The notes below the pieces were generated by a model that worked only from the letters and a program-made list of their open reading frames with translations, was not told the origin of the DNA and ran no database searches. Made by a program: the position numbers and the translations under genes. Source: Sycobia sp. Sy_11 (lineage: Eukaryota; Arthropoda; Insecta; Hymenoptera; Epichrysomallidae). Taken from it: a DNA stretch of 64,000 nt. Of the stretch, positions 35,100-48,859 are shown one piece after another; position 1 is the stretch's first letter, and each line of letters starts with the position of its first letter. Location of the stretch: the NCBI GenBank assembly GCA_018907035.1, contig JACCIC010000052.1, positions 3,007,501 through 3,071,500 on the forward strand. The letters are read 5' to 3'.

Positions 35100-35790
35100 T
35101 GTGCGCGCGTATATTGCATAAGTTTCAAGTTCGGGCGGTAGAAAAAGATTTCAAATTGTCTCGAGACGATTTCTACAAAGAGTATCGTGTTCGGACGGTA
35201 GACTATGTCTCGGGACCACTGCTGTAAAGAGTTTTGTGTTGGGGAGGTAGAATACGATGACCAGGTATCCCAGGTCGATTTCTGCTGGAAGTGTGCGTGT
35301 TCGAATAATAGAATATGAATCTCTTGATAGCAGTCGTACTGACATACCTGGACATTATTTCCCACCAACTATACACGACACTCACCGTGGAACTCGTTCC
35401 ATAACACCTGGAAATCGCACTCTATCATCCGAACACGAAACTCCCCGTAGAAGTTATCCCGACATACCTAAACATCGTTTCATACCAACTAAACACGATA
35501 GACCCAGTAGAAGTTGTCCCGAGAAAGCTAGCACCGCTTCTTAACGACTAAACACAATACTCCCCGTAGAAGTCGTTCGAAAAGAGTACCATCTCCACAC
35601 GAATTTTCCCATAGAAGTTGATTTCCTCATACCTAGACGTTGTTTTCTATCAACTAAATACAATATTCCCCATGAAAATCGCTCAGAGACACCTGGGCAT
35701 TAACAATCGTCTTAAGACAACGGGATTTCGTAATCAACCGCCCGTACACGCCAATACAATATTTCTTAGTAGAAACCGTATTTAAAATGT
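35100..35790. repeat. 60-bp tandem array with orientation switch
   Basis: Same family as at 17.1-18.5 kb. Units are in orientation A at 35100-35310 and orientation B at 35330-35700, followed by the same flank (AATACAATATTTCTTAGTAG) as at 18535. Confidence 0.85.
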
Positions 35791-35969
35791 GTATATATAA
35801 TATGTACAATATAATATACATACAATACATATTACATATTTCGTATATTTTCGTTTTTTCAATTAAATACCGTGAATATTTTCGTAGTAATGCCAACTGA
35901 AATTCAAGCAAAACGGTATGGCGAATAGCATATTTTCTAAGCAGACGATGGATATTGCAGTTTTATGCA

Positions 35970-36324
35970 GAAGTGACTATATATATACATAGTTTCGAGG
36001 GTGTTGGTAAAAGAACCCTATTTTGCAATCATTTCTTTTGTTCAAACTAAAAAAAAACAGTCTTATCACAATTTTAAAATTAATATAATGTATAAAAACA
36101 AAAATATAATTTGTCGTCAAAAACTATATTCAATATAATTTGGTATACAGAACCATTTTATAAGAGAAGGAGAAACAGCTTGCTAAAGACTAACGATCAT
36201 ATCCAACTTTGGGATTCGCATCATCATGAAGGTGTGCCACTAGTCGGTATTATCTTTTTTGTTTTTCAGATTAATCTGACACACTCACACTTTTTGTAAA
36301 TTTTAATTCTATTACGTGAAAAGA

Positions 36325-36393
<69 letters not shown>

Positions 36394-36634
36394 CTCTCTC
36401 TCTGTCTGTCTCTCTCTCTCTCTCTCTATCTATATATCTATCTATCTATCTATCTCTCTTTCTCTCTCTTTCTTTCTTCATCTTCTCATATAAAATGGTT
36501 TTGTATGCGGAATCATACTGAACATAATTTGTGACCACAAATTATATTTTTGTTATTATACGTTATATTAACTTCAGAATTGACAATATTTGACTATGTT
36601 TAAGAGGGTCCTTTACCAAGAACCTCGAAACTAG

Positions 36635-36680
<46 letters not shown>
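35970..36680. mobile_element. Helitron-like middle region as inverted halves
   Basis: 36000-36160 is in minus orientation and 36190-36640 in plus orientation. Both carry the TATACAGAACCATTTTATAA block or its complement, and the plus half contains a (TCTG/TC)n tract (36328-36470). It ends in (TA)n at 36640-36680. Confidence 0.6.
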
Positions 36681-38130
<1,450 letters not shown>

Positions 38131-38159
38131 TATGATATGATGTATCTTAAATACGATTT

Positions 38160-38669
38160 CTACGGGAAAATATTGTAGTTTTTGAGCGGTAGAACACGAT
38201 ATCCAGGTGTTTTAAGGCAGTTTCATGCTTGGGCAGTAGAAGATGATGTCGAATTATGACGACCTACAAGTATGAGTACTGAACTCCTCGTAGAAGTCAT
38301 CTAGGGACACTTGGACATTGTATTATACCTCCCCAACACGAAACAGCAGTCGTCTCGAGACTTATTCTATCGTCTGAACATGAAACCCTCTCTCTCGTCT
38401 CCAGGCACTTGGATATGTTTTTCTTCGCCCGGACTAAGAAGTACAATATTACCCCGTGGATGCCGTGTGTAAGATGTATATTTTTGGAGCCGACGCTGCT
38501 TTGATGCAGGTTTTTATACGGAGAAGCGACGATAGGTTAATTATCTGGAAATCTAATACTTAAAAGAATATAGATTTATGAATAGACTACTTTTATATAG
38601 ATATTATGGAACTTTTTAAGTAATCGGTTAAATTATTATCTCGGGAGAAGCTAAGACGGGGGATGCTAG
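38160..38669 (+). mobile_element. 60-bp array remnant and Helitron-like 3' end
   Basis: Degenerate 60-bp units at 38160-38470 are followed by the 3' subterminal region (TAATCGGTTAAATTATTATC), a decayed hairpin (CTCGG-GAGAAG-CTAAG) and GGATGCTAG ending at 38669. The terminal CTAG a short distance after a hairpin matches the Helitron 3' end. Confidence 0.6.
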
Positions 38670-39033
38670 AAGTTGTGTAATTTTAATATCTGTACATATG
38701 TCCCTATAAGTAAGTAAGCACTGATATCAAGAAAGCTTTGTGTTATTAAGAACAATATTTTTACGCCCATTGCATCAGTTATAAGGCGTGTATATAACAA
38801 TTGATGATCGCTATGATTGTTAACTAATATATTGTGATCGTTAAATTTATTTTCTTTCTGAAAAATTAAGTTTTGGTTATATATACTCGAACATGACATT
38901 TGTATTATTAACATATCTTTTTTAGCATAGGCAGGTTCTCTAAATAAAATATATTGAGAATTTAATATTTTATTTAATTATTCAACTTTCATTTATTTAT
39001 TTATCTATTTATTTATTTAATTTAGAATTAATA

Positions 39034-39074
<41 letters not shown>

Positions 39075-39570
39075 CCTAAAAATTAAACTATGCAACAAAA
39101 ATAAGTTTATTGTCATTTACAATAATAATATGTTTTTTTAAACGAACATTCTTATTAATATTTTCACTTAATAGTACGAACCTTTTTTTACATAAACAGT
39201 CACTTTCTTGTTATAATGTACCTTATACTGAAATTTTTTGCTCGATTCGCCGCCGTCATATTTTCCATTTTAAAATATTCTTTATACTTATTATAGTCGC
39301 AATGTTAACATCACTACATCGAAAAGTATAATACGCCGATTACCAAATTGTTTCACCGAAAGCTGATTGGTGCGCAAACGTTGCATTTCCGATTTCTACT
39401 GAATAATTTCTATAAACATTCCAATGCAATACGTGTACTAAATACAAGTTATTTTCAAATTCATATAGTATACAAGTTTGACGTCAAGATTCTAATTCGA
39501 ATATGTTTTTCATTAACATATGATAATTGTATATAAATTATTGAGCTTAAAATATATGCACAGTTTATAT

Positions 39571-39642
<72 letters not shown>

Positions 39643-39720
39643 TGTATTAAACCGAAGTATTTTATTATTGAATAAGGGTTGAGCTGCAATTTACCTGTAA
39701 AAATTATTACTCTTTATATT
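38670..39720. other. No recognised gene; (TA)n at 39039-39068 and 39575-39637
   Basis: AT-rich spacer with two TA tracts. Frames of 60-80 codons match nothing known. Confidence 0.5.
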
Positions 39721-39731
39721 AAATCTAGACA

Positions 39732-39933
39732 CAAGGGCTACGATGGCTTGATTGCTAGAGCGAAGGACTAGTAACTTGGTGATCCGAGTTCAAATCCCGG
39801 TTTCGGCCGATTAACACAAGCATCGCTGTAATGATTTACATGTGCTTTGTTTATAACACATCGTAGACCTCCGTCGCGGATTAGCACCGATATATGGAAG
39901 CATAAATAGAACGATGTTAAATAACATAAAAAA
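39732..39933 (+). mobile_element. tRNA-derived SINE, copy 3 (complete)
   Basis: The head has A-box-like GATGGCTTGATTGCTAGAG and B box AGTTCAAATCCCG. A roughly 110-bp unrelated body ends in TTAAATAACATAAAAAA. The 11-bp target duplication AAATCTAGACA is at 39721-39731 and 39934-39944. This is the best-preserved of the three copies. Pol III would transcribe it from the internal boxes, and a LINE would have to supply the reverse transcriptase. Confidence 0.9.
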
Positions 39934-39944
39934 AAATCTAGACA

Positions 39945-40098
39945 GCAATACTTAATTTTTAGCGTGAGTATTAATAAATTCTAAAAGCAAATGTTATGAT
40001 AAAACAGCTCGAATCTTTCTTTTAATGTTTTACATTATATTATTAATTTAATATTGTATATCCGTGACAAACAATTTAATTTTGTGACGTCAAATGTC

Positions 40099-40173
<75 letters not shown>

Positions 40174-41160
40174 AAAGCTACTTATATCTTTTTAAATCTT
40201 GATTTAAGAAAATGAGAAAATAATTGAAACTAAAATTGGATTCGAGTCTATGAATAGACACCCAGCATTAGTGCTCCGTAATTAGGCTCCCTTTTCATAC
40301 ATTTTATTTCACTTTGCAAGCATTATAACTTTGTGATTATATAAAGCAATCGATTAATAATCACATCGAAACTTCGATATTATATTAGCACTAAGAGAGA
40401 AAATAATTACAGATGAATTCTTGTTCTTTCTTCTTTTAATAAATATATAAACGGCAATCGGACAATGCAGCCATCGATAAGCAAGACTGGAGTGTGAAAC
40501 ATTAAAAACCAGACAACCAGACTCTTTAACAACAAATTCTATATAATTGTAACAGTTTGTTTGTATATATATAGTCGAGTCGGTACAATTGAAACGGCTC
40601 TCGTCCTTCACAGTAAGTGCAAACGTTTAATTCTACACCATCACAGACTTTTCAATTCGCGCGAACTTGAATTTTTTTGAGTTGTTTCAAGAAAATATCT
40701 ATAATATATAGACCTTATCCATCTTATAATATATATATATATATATATATACCTTGTGAGGTGCATACAAATGTGCGTTGACGATGATTAAAACCGTCCG
40801 TAAAAGGTTCCCCTTCCCACAGCCATTCTGTTTTTTATATACATACAATGATGTAAGTTTTCTAATAATCAATAGTCTAATTCAATTTAGCGTGTCAATT
40901 CAGCGTGCCGTATCGTATGTGTAACCATTTTCATGATACATATAAAAATAGAAACTTTTTCATTGAAGGATTCAAAATCAATCATCTGAAAAAGTTGTAT
41001 TTCTATAAACCGAGATTTGCTCTGCAATATTTTAAAGTTTACTATAAGTTTGTAATAGCGCAATCAAATAGGGACTTTTATAATGATAAAAAGTATGTGA
41101 TTTTTTAAATTAAAAAAATGGAAAAATTCAGAAAAGTCCCTGAACTCTTCTGTATATTAT
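39945..41160. other. No recognised gene; (TC)n at 40102-40170
   Basis: AT-rich spacer with one long TC tract and a short TA tract at about 40731-40751. Frames up to 85 codons are unrecognised. Confidence 0.5.
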
Positions 41161-41379
41161 TACTAGCGTCCTCCGTCTCGGCTTCACCCGAGATAATAAT
41201 TTAACCGATTTCATAAGCAATTCAATAATATCTAAGTAAAAAGTACTCTATATATAAAAATCTATATTACTATAAATAATTGACCGTAATGTACCCATCG
41301 TCGCTTCTGTATATACAGTATGTATATACAGAATGTAGAACCGTATTTAATACACACATATATGCATATTACATACGGC

Positions 41380-42203
41380 TTCTATGAGGAAAATTGTACT
41401 TTCGAGTTCGAGCGGTAAAAAAAGATGTCCGAATGTCTCGAGACGATGTTTATAGAGAATATCATGTTCGCAATATAGAACATGTCTAGGAAGGTCTGCT
41501 ATAGAGAGTTTTGTGTTGTGAAGGTAGAATACGACGTCCAGGTATCCCAGGACGACTTTTACTGAGAGTATACGTGTTCAAATGATAGAAAATGAATCTC
41601 TTTATAGAAGTCTCTTTAACACTCCCTGTAGAAGTCGTTCCAAAACATCCCGATATCGTATTCGAATGTCCCAACATGAATCTCCCCATAGAAGTCGTCC
41701 CGTCATACCTGGACATCATATTCTACCGTCCGAACACGAAATTCTCCGTGGGAGTCGTCCCGTCATACCTGGACCTTGTCTTCTACCGTCCGAACATGAA
41801 ATTCCCCGTCGAAGACGTCCCGTCATACCTGGACATCGTTTTCTACCGTCCCAACACGAAATTCCCCTTAGAAGTTGTCCCGAGGCGCTTGGATATCTTA
41901 TTCTACTATCCGAACACGAAACTCCCCATAGAAGTCGTTCTGAGACACCTGGACATCGTATTCTACCGTCCAAATAGACACCTCCCTGTAGAAGTCGTCC
42001 CGTCATACCCGGACATCGTCTTCTACCGTCCCAACATGAAATTCCCCGTGGAAGTAGTCCCGTCATACCTGGACATCGTTTCCTACCAACTAAATAAAAT
42101 AAAACATAGTCACAGTAGAAGTCGTCCCGAGAAAGCTAGCATCTCTTCCTGACGATTAAACACAATACTCCCCGTAGAAGTCGTTCGGAAAGACCAGATA
42201 TAG
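41380..42203. repeat. 60-bp tandem array with orientation switch
   Basis: Orientation A at 41380-41590 and orientation B from about 41600. As at 17.3 kb, open frames with a 20-residue period arise (one of 186 codons at 41592-42152) because the unit is 60 bp and lacks stops. Confidence 0.9.
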
Positions 42204-42205
42204 TA

Positions 42206-43080
42206 TTAGGAGTGTGAATAAGTCTTTCCCGTTTTTTGTAAGAGATGGCGCCACCAATACTGTGCGAGTATTCAATGGTTACATATGTCATAATCAAAGC
42301 TTATTCATATGTCAACAATTCCATACTAACACATTAGTTAAAATTTTTTCGGATCATAAATTTTTGATATCGTGAAAATGTCGAAATTTGAGCCAAGTCG
42401 ACGTCATTTGCGGGAAGTTTCACTTTATTGGTTCAATTTGAAGAAATCTGCTGCCGAGACGCATCGATTGCTTCAGGAGGCTTATGGAGAAGGTTGTGTC
42501 GATGATTCAAGTGTTCGCGGATGGTTTCGACGCTTCAAAAGCGGTGATTTCGACGTGGAAGACAAGGAGCGTTCCGGGCGGCCGCAAATCTTTGAAGATC
42601 GAGAATTGGCGACTTTGCTTGATGAAGATTCTTGTCAAACGCAAGAAGAACTTGCTGAAGCATTGGGAGTTGACCGAACAACCATTTCCAAGCGTTTGAA
42701 AGCCATGGGAATGATCCAAAAGCAAGGAAATTGGGTGCCGTACGAACTGAAGCTGAGAGACGTCGAACGGCGTTTTTTCACTTGCGAACAGCTGCTTCAG
42801 CGACATAAAAGAAAGGGTTTTCTGCATCGTATCGTGACTGGCGATGAAAAGTGGATACGTTACGATAATCCGAAGCGAAGAAAATCATGGGGACTACCCG
42901 GCCATGCATCATCATCGACGGCCAAGCCAAATATTCATGGCGCCAAGCTCATACTCTGTATATGGTGGGACCAGCTAGGTGTGGTTTACTATGAGCTTCT
43001 GAAACCGAATGAAAGGATCACAGGCGAGGTCTATCGACGACAATTGAAAAAAAACGGGAAAGGCTTATTCACATACCTGA
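42206..43080 (+). mobile_element. Mariner, internally deleted copy B
   Basis: Both ends match the 46530 copy (TTAGGAGTGTG and, complemented, TCAGGTATGTG), with TA on each side. About 415 bp are deleted internally. The junction is at about 43041-43046, where TTGA occurs at both deletion edges in the full copy. The ends are intact, so it could be moved in trans. Confidence 0.9.
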
Positions 43081-43112
43081 TAATTTGTCGTCACATACTA
43101 TATTCAGTATGA
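42378..43112 (+). pseudogene. Truncated mariner transposase, copy B
   Basis: The frame starts at ATG 42378 (MSKFEPSRRHL) and runs through both helix-turn-helix regions, the WVPYEL linker and the first catalytic Asp (TGDEKW). It is then cut after EVYRRQL and reads through the 3' terminal repeat into flanking DNA, 244 residues in total. It lacks the second and third catalytic Asp. It keeps the DNA-binding half and could bind mariner ends without cutting. Confidence 0.85.
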
Positions 43113-43162
43113 TTTGGAATACAGAACCATTTTATAAGAGAAGGAGAAAGAAGGACAGAGAA

Positions 43163-43227
<65 letters not shown>

Positions 43228-43479
43228 TTTTTCCACATAAGAGAAAATAAAATTTACAAAAATCAAAAAATATCCATAAGGTGTGAGAATAGTGTCAGAT
43301 TAACCTGAAGAACAAGAAAGGTTATATCAGAGATAATAAGGAGAGATTGCCGATGACATATACGAAAGGCTCGACGATTTTCGAGCGCCGGGAGCGTGCG
43401 CCCTCAACAGGCTCAACTGCTACACTAACGCGCTAACGCGACGTCGCAGCTACGTCAGCATAAATTAATGTGCGCATTT

Positions 43480-43508
43480 GCCTACGTCACGAGCTGTGAC
43501 GTAGGCAT
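43480..43508. other. 12-bp hairpin, left arm
   Basis: TGCCTACGTCAC-GAGCT-GTGACGTAGGCA is a perfect 12-bp stem with a 5-nt loop. It contains TGACGT, a CREB/ATF-type core. The mirror copy is at 48831-48859. Confidence 0.75.
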
Positions 43509-44231
43509 TAAATATATATAGATATAGTTATACGCTTTTGTCCAATGCGACGTTGTCGTTTTCGTTTATATCATTACAGAGGTTAAGCCAAAACATCTAA
43601 TATGCGCACGAGTATCAAAAAGCAATTCAGACCCAGCTCCTATGCCAGCTTTATCATGCAAACGAATTTTTGATTCTGCAGAAAATCAAGACTTTCCTTC
43701 TTCCATTGTAGAAATTTCAAATTGAGTCTTATGATTTTGTGCTAAAATGGATATTCTTTAATTAATTTAAAAAATTTAATTTTAATTTTTAGTGCTTATA
43801 TTATATTGTAGTAAATAACGCGTAGGAACAAAAAGAGAAAATCCATTAATTGTCTCAAATAATAAAAATATAAATAATAATTATAAATCAAAAATACTCT
43901 GTATTATTACTTATTGGTATGATATACATATTGATAAACAATTCGTGTAATTCCGATTTAACACAAAGATTAATCTAAATCATAGAGTCGTTTTCTGTAT
44001 ACATTAATAACGAAATTATTCTGTTTGTTTATTTATATTATTGCAGTGATTGTGTACATAACCTCATTTATGATGATATTATCTATTGAAGAAATTGTTA
44101 AAAAAAAATTATCTGAATTACTTATGTACATTATAGAGTAATTGCAATAATTTATTTTATTCTGAAAATTATAGTATCATATTTTAAAGAACATATAATA
44201 AATCGTTTATAATCATAATTGCATATTATTT

Positions 44232-44237
<6 letters not shown>

Positions 44238-44286
<49 letters not shown>
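44238..44286. repeat. (TA)n tract
   Basis: Pure TA repeat within the foldback element. Confidence 0.95.
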
Positions 44287-44288
<2 letters not shown>

Positions 44289-45605
44289 TTGAAACAGAGA
44301 TGTTTCCAAAAACTTGTCAGATTTATATAAAAAACTGATAAAAATTCTGGATAGATAGATTAAGTATAGATTTTGAGTCGTTGGTTACTAATATTATAGT
44401 GATTGATAACAAAAAAGGTTTTGGAACAAATTGAATAAAAAAATATAGATCATATCAAAATATAATACTTAATTTCCATGCAATTTTTCTCTAAAAGAAA
44501 GAAATAAAATCGAATACAAAACAATCGATTGAAAAAGAAATTGCAGTAAAAAATTTGAAGAAAAAAATTGTGAGATAAAAAAAATTTATAAAAATCAAAC
44601 CAGTTGAAAAAAACATACGAAAAATGTCTAAAAAAAAGTAGTTAAAAAATAAAAAAAAATTTTTGAATAAAATTGATTTCAACAAAATAGATTAAAAGAA
44701 AATTGGTTTTGATATATGTAAAAATTATTCAGAAAAGGACTATGTTTTAGACCAATCTTTGTGTTAAATCGGAATTACACTAATTGTTTAAAATGTCTGT
44801 CAATAAGTAACAATATAGAGTAGATTAAAATAAATATAAATGAAAAGTATGCTGTTTGAATGTGAAGGAAACTAGGAATAATGTATGTGATTTATGAATT
44901 ATATTTAGTATTTAGTATCACAAATATGGGTTGATTAACTACGTTGACATTAAAATCTACGTTATACTTGTATTTTTTAAAAATATGTTTAAGCTCATGT
45001 CATTACTTATAATTATTTAAAATACTTCTACATTTTTTATTGATAATGCATATTGTAGAAAATACAAAACTTTAAATTCTATCCCATTGTAAAACGTTGT
45101 AGAATGTAAATCTTATATATTGTAGTTATAATTTAGATAACGTATAACTTTTAAACTTAGTTTTTTAAGTAAGTTAAAAAACTTCTATACTTTTATTTTA
45201 TTTTATTTTAGCATTTAATTTCAAGAATTTCATGTTCCATTTTTGATTTATATTATTATTTATATTTTTCTTATTTAAGACAATTAATGGATTTTCTCTT
45301 TTTGTTCCTATGCGTTATTTACTACAAGATAATATAAGCATTAAAAATTAAAATTACTTTTTTTAAACTAATTAAGGAATATACATTTTAGCACAAAATT
45401 ATAAGTCTCAATTTGAAAATTCTACAATGAAAGAAAGGAAAGTCTTGATATTCTGCAGAATCAAAACTTCGTCTGCATTATGAAGCTGGCATGGGAGTTT
45501 GGGTCTGAGTTGTTTTCTGATGCTCGTGCGCATATTGATATTATTTTGCTTAGCCTCCGTATGATTTAAACGAAAACAGCAACGTCGCATTGGACAGAAG
45601 CGTAC

Positions 45606-45608
<3 letters not shown>

Positions 45609-45660
<52 letters not shown>
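45609..45660. repeat. (TA)n tract at centre of a 1.8-kb palindrome
   Basis: TA repeat separating the inverted units 44730-45608 and 45661-46530. Confidence 0.95.
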
Positions 45661-45661
<1 letters not shown>

Positions 45662-46529
45662 CAAAACACATCAATTATGCGCACTTGTATCCAAAAGCAA
45701 TTCAGGCCCAAACTCCAATGTCAGCTTCATAATGCAGACGAATTTTCATTCTGCAAAAAATCAAGACTTTCCAAATCAAAAAAAGAAATTTCTTTTGCAA
45801 AAGAAATTTCAAACTGAGTCTTATGATTTTGTGCTAAAATAGATATTCCTTAATTAGTTTAAAAAATGTAATTTTAATTTTTAATGCTTATATTATATCG
45901 TAGTAAATAACGCATAGGAGCAAAAAGAAAAAAATCCATTAATTGTCATAAATAATAAAAATATAAATAATAATATAAATCCAAAATGGAAAATGAAATT
46001 CCTGAAATTAAATGCTAAAATAAAATAAAAGTATAGAAGTTTTTTAACTTAGTTAAAAAACTAAGTTTAAAAGTTATACGTTATCTAAATTATAACTACA
46101 ATATATGAGATTTACATTCTACAACGTTTTATAATAGGATAGAATTTAAAGTTTTGTATTTCATACAATATGCATTATCAATAAAAAATGTATAAGTATT
46201 TTAAATAATTATAAGTAATGACATGAGCTTAAACATATTTTTAAAAAATACAAGTATAACATAAATTTTAATGTCAACGTAGTTAATCAACCCATATCTG
46301 TGATACTACGTACTAAATATAATTCATAAATCACATACATTATTCCTAGTTTCCTTCACATTCAAACAGCATACTTTTCATATTTATATTTATTTTAATC
46401 TACTCTATATTGTTACTTATTGACATTTTAAACAATTAGTGTAATTCCTATTTAACATAAAGATTGGTCTAAAACATAGAGTCCTTTTCTGAATAAACTA
46501 ATAATGAAATTATTCTGTTTGTTTATTTA

Positions 46530-47819
46530 TTAGGAGTGTGAATAAGTCTTTCCCGTTTTTTGTAAGAGATGGCGCCACCAATACTGTGCGAGTATTCAAT
46601 GGTTACATATGTCATAATCAAAGCTTATTCATATGTCAACAATTCCATACTAACACATTAGTTAAAATTTTTTCGCATCATAAATTTTTGATATCGTGAA
46701 AATGTCGAAATTTGAGCTGAGTCGACGTCATTTGCGGGAAGTTTCACTTTATTGGTTCAATTTGAAGAAATCTGCTGCCGAGACGCATCGATTGCTTCAG
46801 GAGGCTTATGGAGAAGATTGTGTCGATGATTCAAGTGTTCGCGGATGGTTTGGACGCTTCAAAAGCGGTGATTTCGACGTGGAAGACAAGGAGCGTTCCG
46901 GGCGGCCGCAAATCTTTGAAGATCGAGAATTGGCGACTTTGCTTGATGAAGATTCTTGTCAAACGCAAGAAGAACTTGCTGAAGCATTGGGAGTTGACCG
47001 AACAACCATTTCCAAGCGTTTGAAAGTCATGGGAATGATCCAAAAGCAAGGAAATTGGGTGCCGTACGAACTGAAGCTGAGAGACGTCGAACGGCGTTTT
47101 TTCACTTGCGAACAGCTGCTTCAGCGACATAAAAGAAAGGGTTTTCTGCATCGTATCGTGACTGGCGATGAAAAGTGGATACGTTACGATAATCCGAAGC
47201 GAAGAAAATCATGGGGACTACCCGGCCATGCATCATCATCGACGGCCAAGCCAAATATTCATGGCGCCAAGCTCATGCTCTGTATATGGTGGGACCAGCT
47301 AGGTGTGGTTTACTATGAGCTTCTGAAACCGAATGAAAGGATCACAGGCGAGGTCTATCGACGACAGTTGATGCGTTTGAGCCGCGCACTGCGAGAAAAA
47401 CGGCCACAATACTCCGACAGGCACGACAAAGTTATTTTGCAACATGACAATGCTCGCCCACATGTTGCACCGCCGGTGAAAACATACTTAGAAACGCTCA
47501 AATGGGAAGTCCTACCCCACCCGCCGTATAGTCCAGACGTTGCTCCGTCTGATTACCATCTCTTCAGATCGATGACGCATGGCCTGGCTGACCAGCACTT
47601 CCATTCCTACGAGGAAGCCAAAAAATGGGTGGATGACTGGATAGAGGCCAAACCGGTCGAATTTTTTCGCAACGGGATTCGTATGTTGCCAGAAAGATGG
47701 GAAAAAGTTGTAGCTAGCGATGGCCAATACTTTCAATAATTCATTTGTAACCATTTTTTCACAATAAAGGCTCAAAATTTGAAAAAAAAAAAACGGGAAA
47801 GACTTATTCACATACCTGA
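46530..47819 (+). mobile_element. Full-length mariner, mauritiana-type, copy C
   Basis: 1290 bp between TA at 46528-46529 and TA at 47820-47821; Mos1 is 1286 bp. The 5' end is TTAGGAGTGTGAATAAGT and the 3' end, complemented, is TCAGGTATGTGAATAAGT. The repeats share GTGAATAAGTCTTTCCCG and differ in the outer few bases. About 170 bp precede the transposase ATG. It lies inside the foldback element. Confidence 0.95.
46702..47739 (+). CDS. Mariner transposase, copy C, intact frame
   Basis: 345 residues, the same length as Mos1 transposase. It would bind the terminal repeats through two N-terminal helix-turn-helix regions (about 1-110, the second in LGVDRTTISKRLK), excise the element and insert it at TA. 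The linker WVPYEL is at 119-124. Asp156 (TGDEKW), Asp249 (HDNARPH) and Asp284 (PSDYH) keep the DD34D spacing. The end ERWEKVVASDGQYF matches the family. I chose ATG 46702 over the GTG two codons upstream by comparison with MSxF starts. Against copies A and B it has Pro6Leu and Arg51Gly changes in the N-terminal domain, which may or may not matter. It is the best candidate for an active enzyme here. The frame ends YFQ then stop. Confidence 0.92.
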   Translation: MSKFELSRRHLREVSLYWFNLKKSAAETHRLLQEAYGEDCVDDSSVRGWFGRFKSGDFDVEDKERSGRPQIFEDRELATLLDEDSCQTQEELAEALGVDRTTISKRLKVMGMIQKQGNWVPYELKLRDVERRFFTCEQLLQRHKRKGFLHRIVTGDEKWIRYDNPKRRKSWGLPGHASSSTAKPNIHGAKLMLCIWWDQLGVVYYELLKPNERITGEVYRRQLMRLSRALREKRPQYSDRHDKVILQHDNARPHVAPPVKTYLETLKWEVLPHPPYSPDVAPSDYHLFRSMTHGLADQHFHSYEEAKKWVDDWIEAKPVEFFRNGIRMLPERWEKVVASDGQYFQ

Positions 47820-48830
47820 TATAATATTGCAGTACATAAAAAATTTTATTTTTAAGAGATCTATCTATCAAATAATTTTATATAAAACATAAGTTTTATT
47901 CTATTAATTCATTGCCGTTGATTACTATTATTTTAGCTAATAATAATACATTTGTAGATTTTTAATCCATAAACTAAAAATATTTATGTCATATATATAA
48001 ATGTTTTCGTAGAAAAACAAAAAAATGTTCGTATACAAGAGCAATATTTATATAAAATATTTTTCGGAAATATTCCAAAGTAGCTTGACAAAAAATAAAT
48101 TATACAACGAAATTACAGCTGACAACTATGGACCATTAAAACAAATGGCTAAGTACATTTTATATGTATCCTCATAAATAACAGCATGTATAGTTTAGCA
48201 GAGATAATAAGCAGTTTATTATACGGTAGTAGTCTATCGACATTTCGTACTTTTTTTTACATTTTTTCAAACCAATTTTCTTTTAATCTATTTTGTTGAA
48301 ATCAATTTTATTCAAAAAATTTTTTTTATTTTTTAACTACTTTTTTTGGATTTTTTTCTTATGTTTTGTTAAACTGGTTTGATTGATATAAAATTTTTTT
48401 TATCTCACAATTTTTTTCACCAAATTTTTTACTGCAATTTCTTTTTCAATCGATTGTTTTGTATTCGATTTTATTTTTTTCTTTTAGAGAAAAATCGCAT
48501 GGAAATTGAGTTAAATTTACATTAAATTAAAATTAAATTTACACTAAAAATTAAAATTAAATTTATAAATTAATTAAAGAATATCCATTTTAGCACAAAA
48601 TCATAAGACTCAATTTGAAATTTCTACAATGGAAGAAAGGAAAGTCTTGATTTTCTGCAGAATCAAAAATTCGTTTGCATGATAAAGCTGGCATAGGAGC
48701 TGGGTCTGAATTGCTTTTTGATACTCGTGCGCATATTAAATGTTTTGGCTTAGCCTCTGTAATGATATAAACGAAAACGACAACGTCGCATTGGACAAAA
48801 GCATATAACTATATCTATATATATTTAATG

Positions 48831-48859
48831 CCTACGTCACAGCTCGTGACGTAGGCAAA
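48831..48859. other. 12-bp hairpin, right arm
   Basis: Mirror of the hairpin at 43480, with loop AGCTC. Stems are identical to the left arm's. Confidence 0.75.

Noticed and set aside
39732..39805. A tRNA gene
   Set aside because: Internal A and B boxes are present, but the sequence continues into an unrelated body and A-rich tail with a target duplication and recurs elsewhere, so it is a SINE head.
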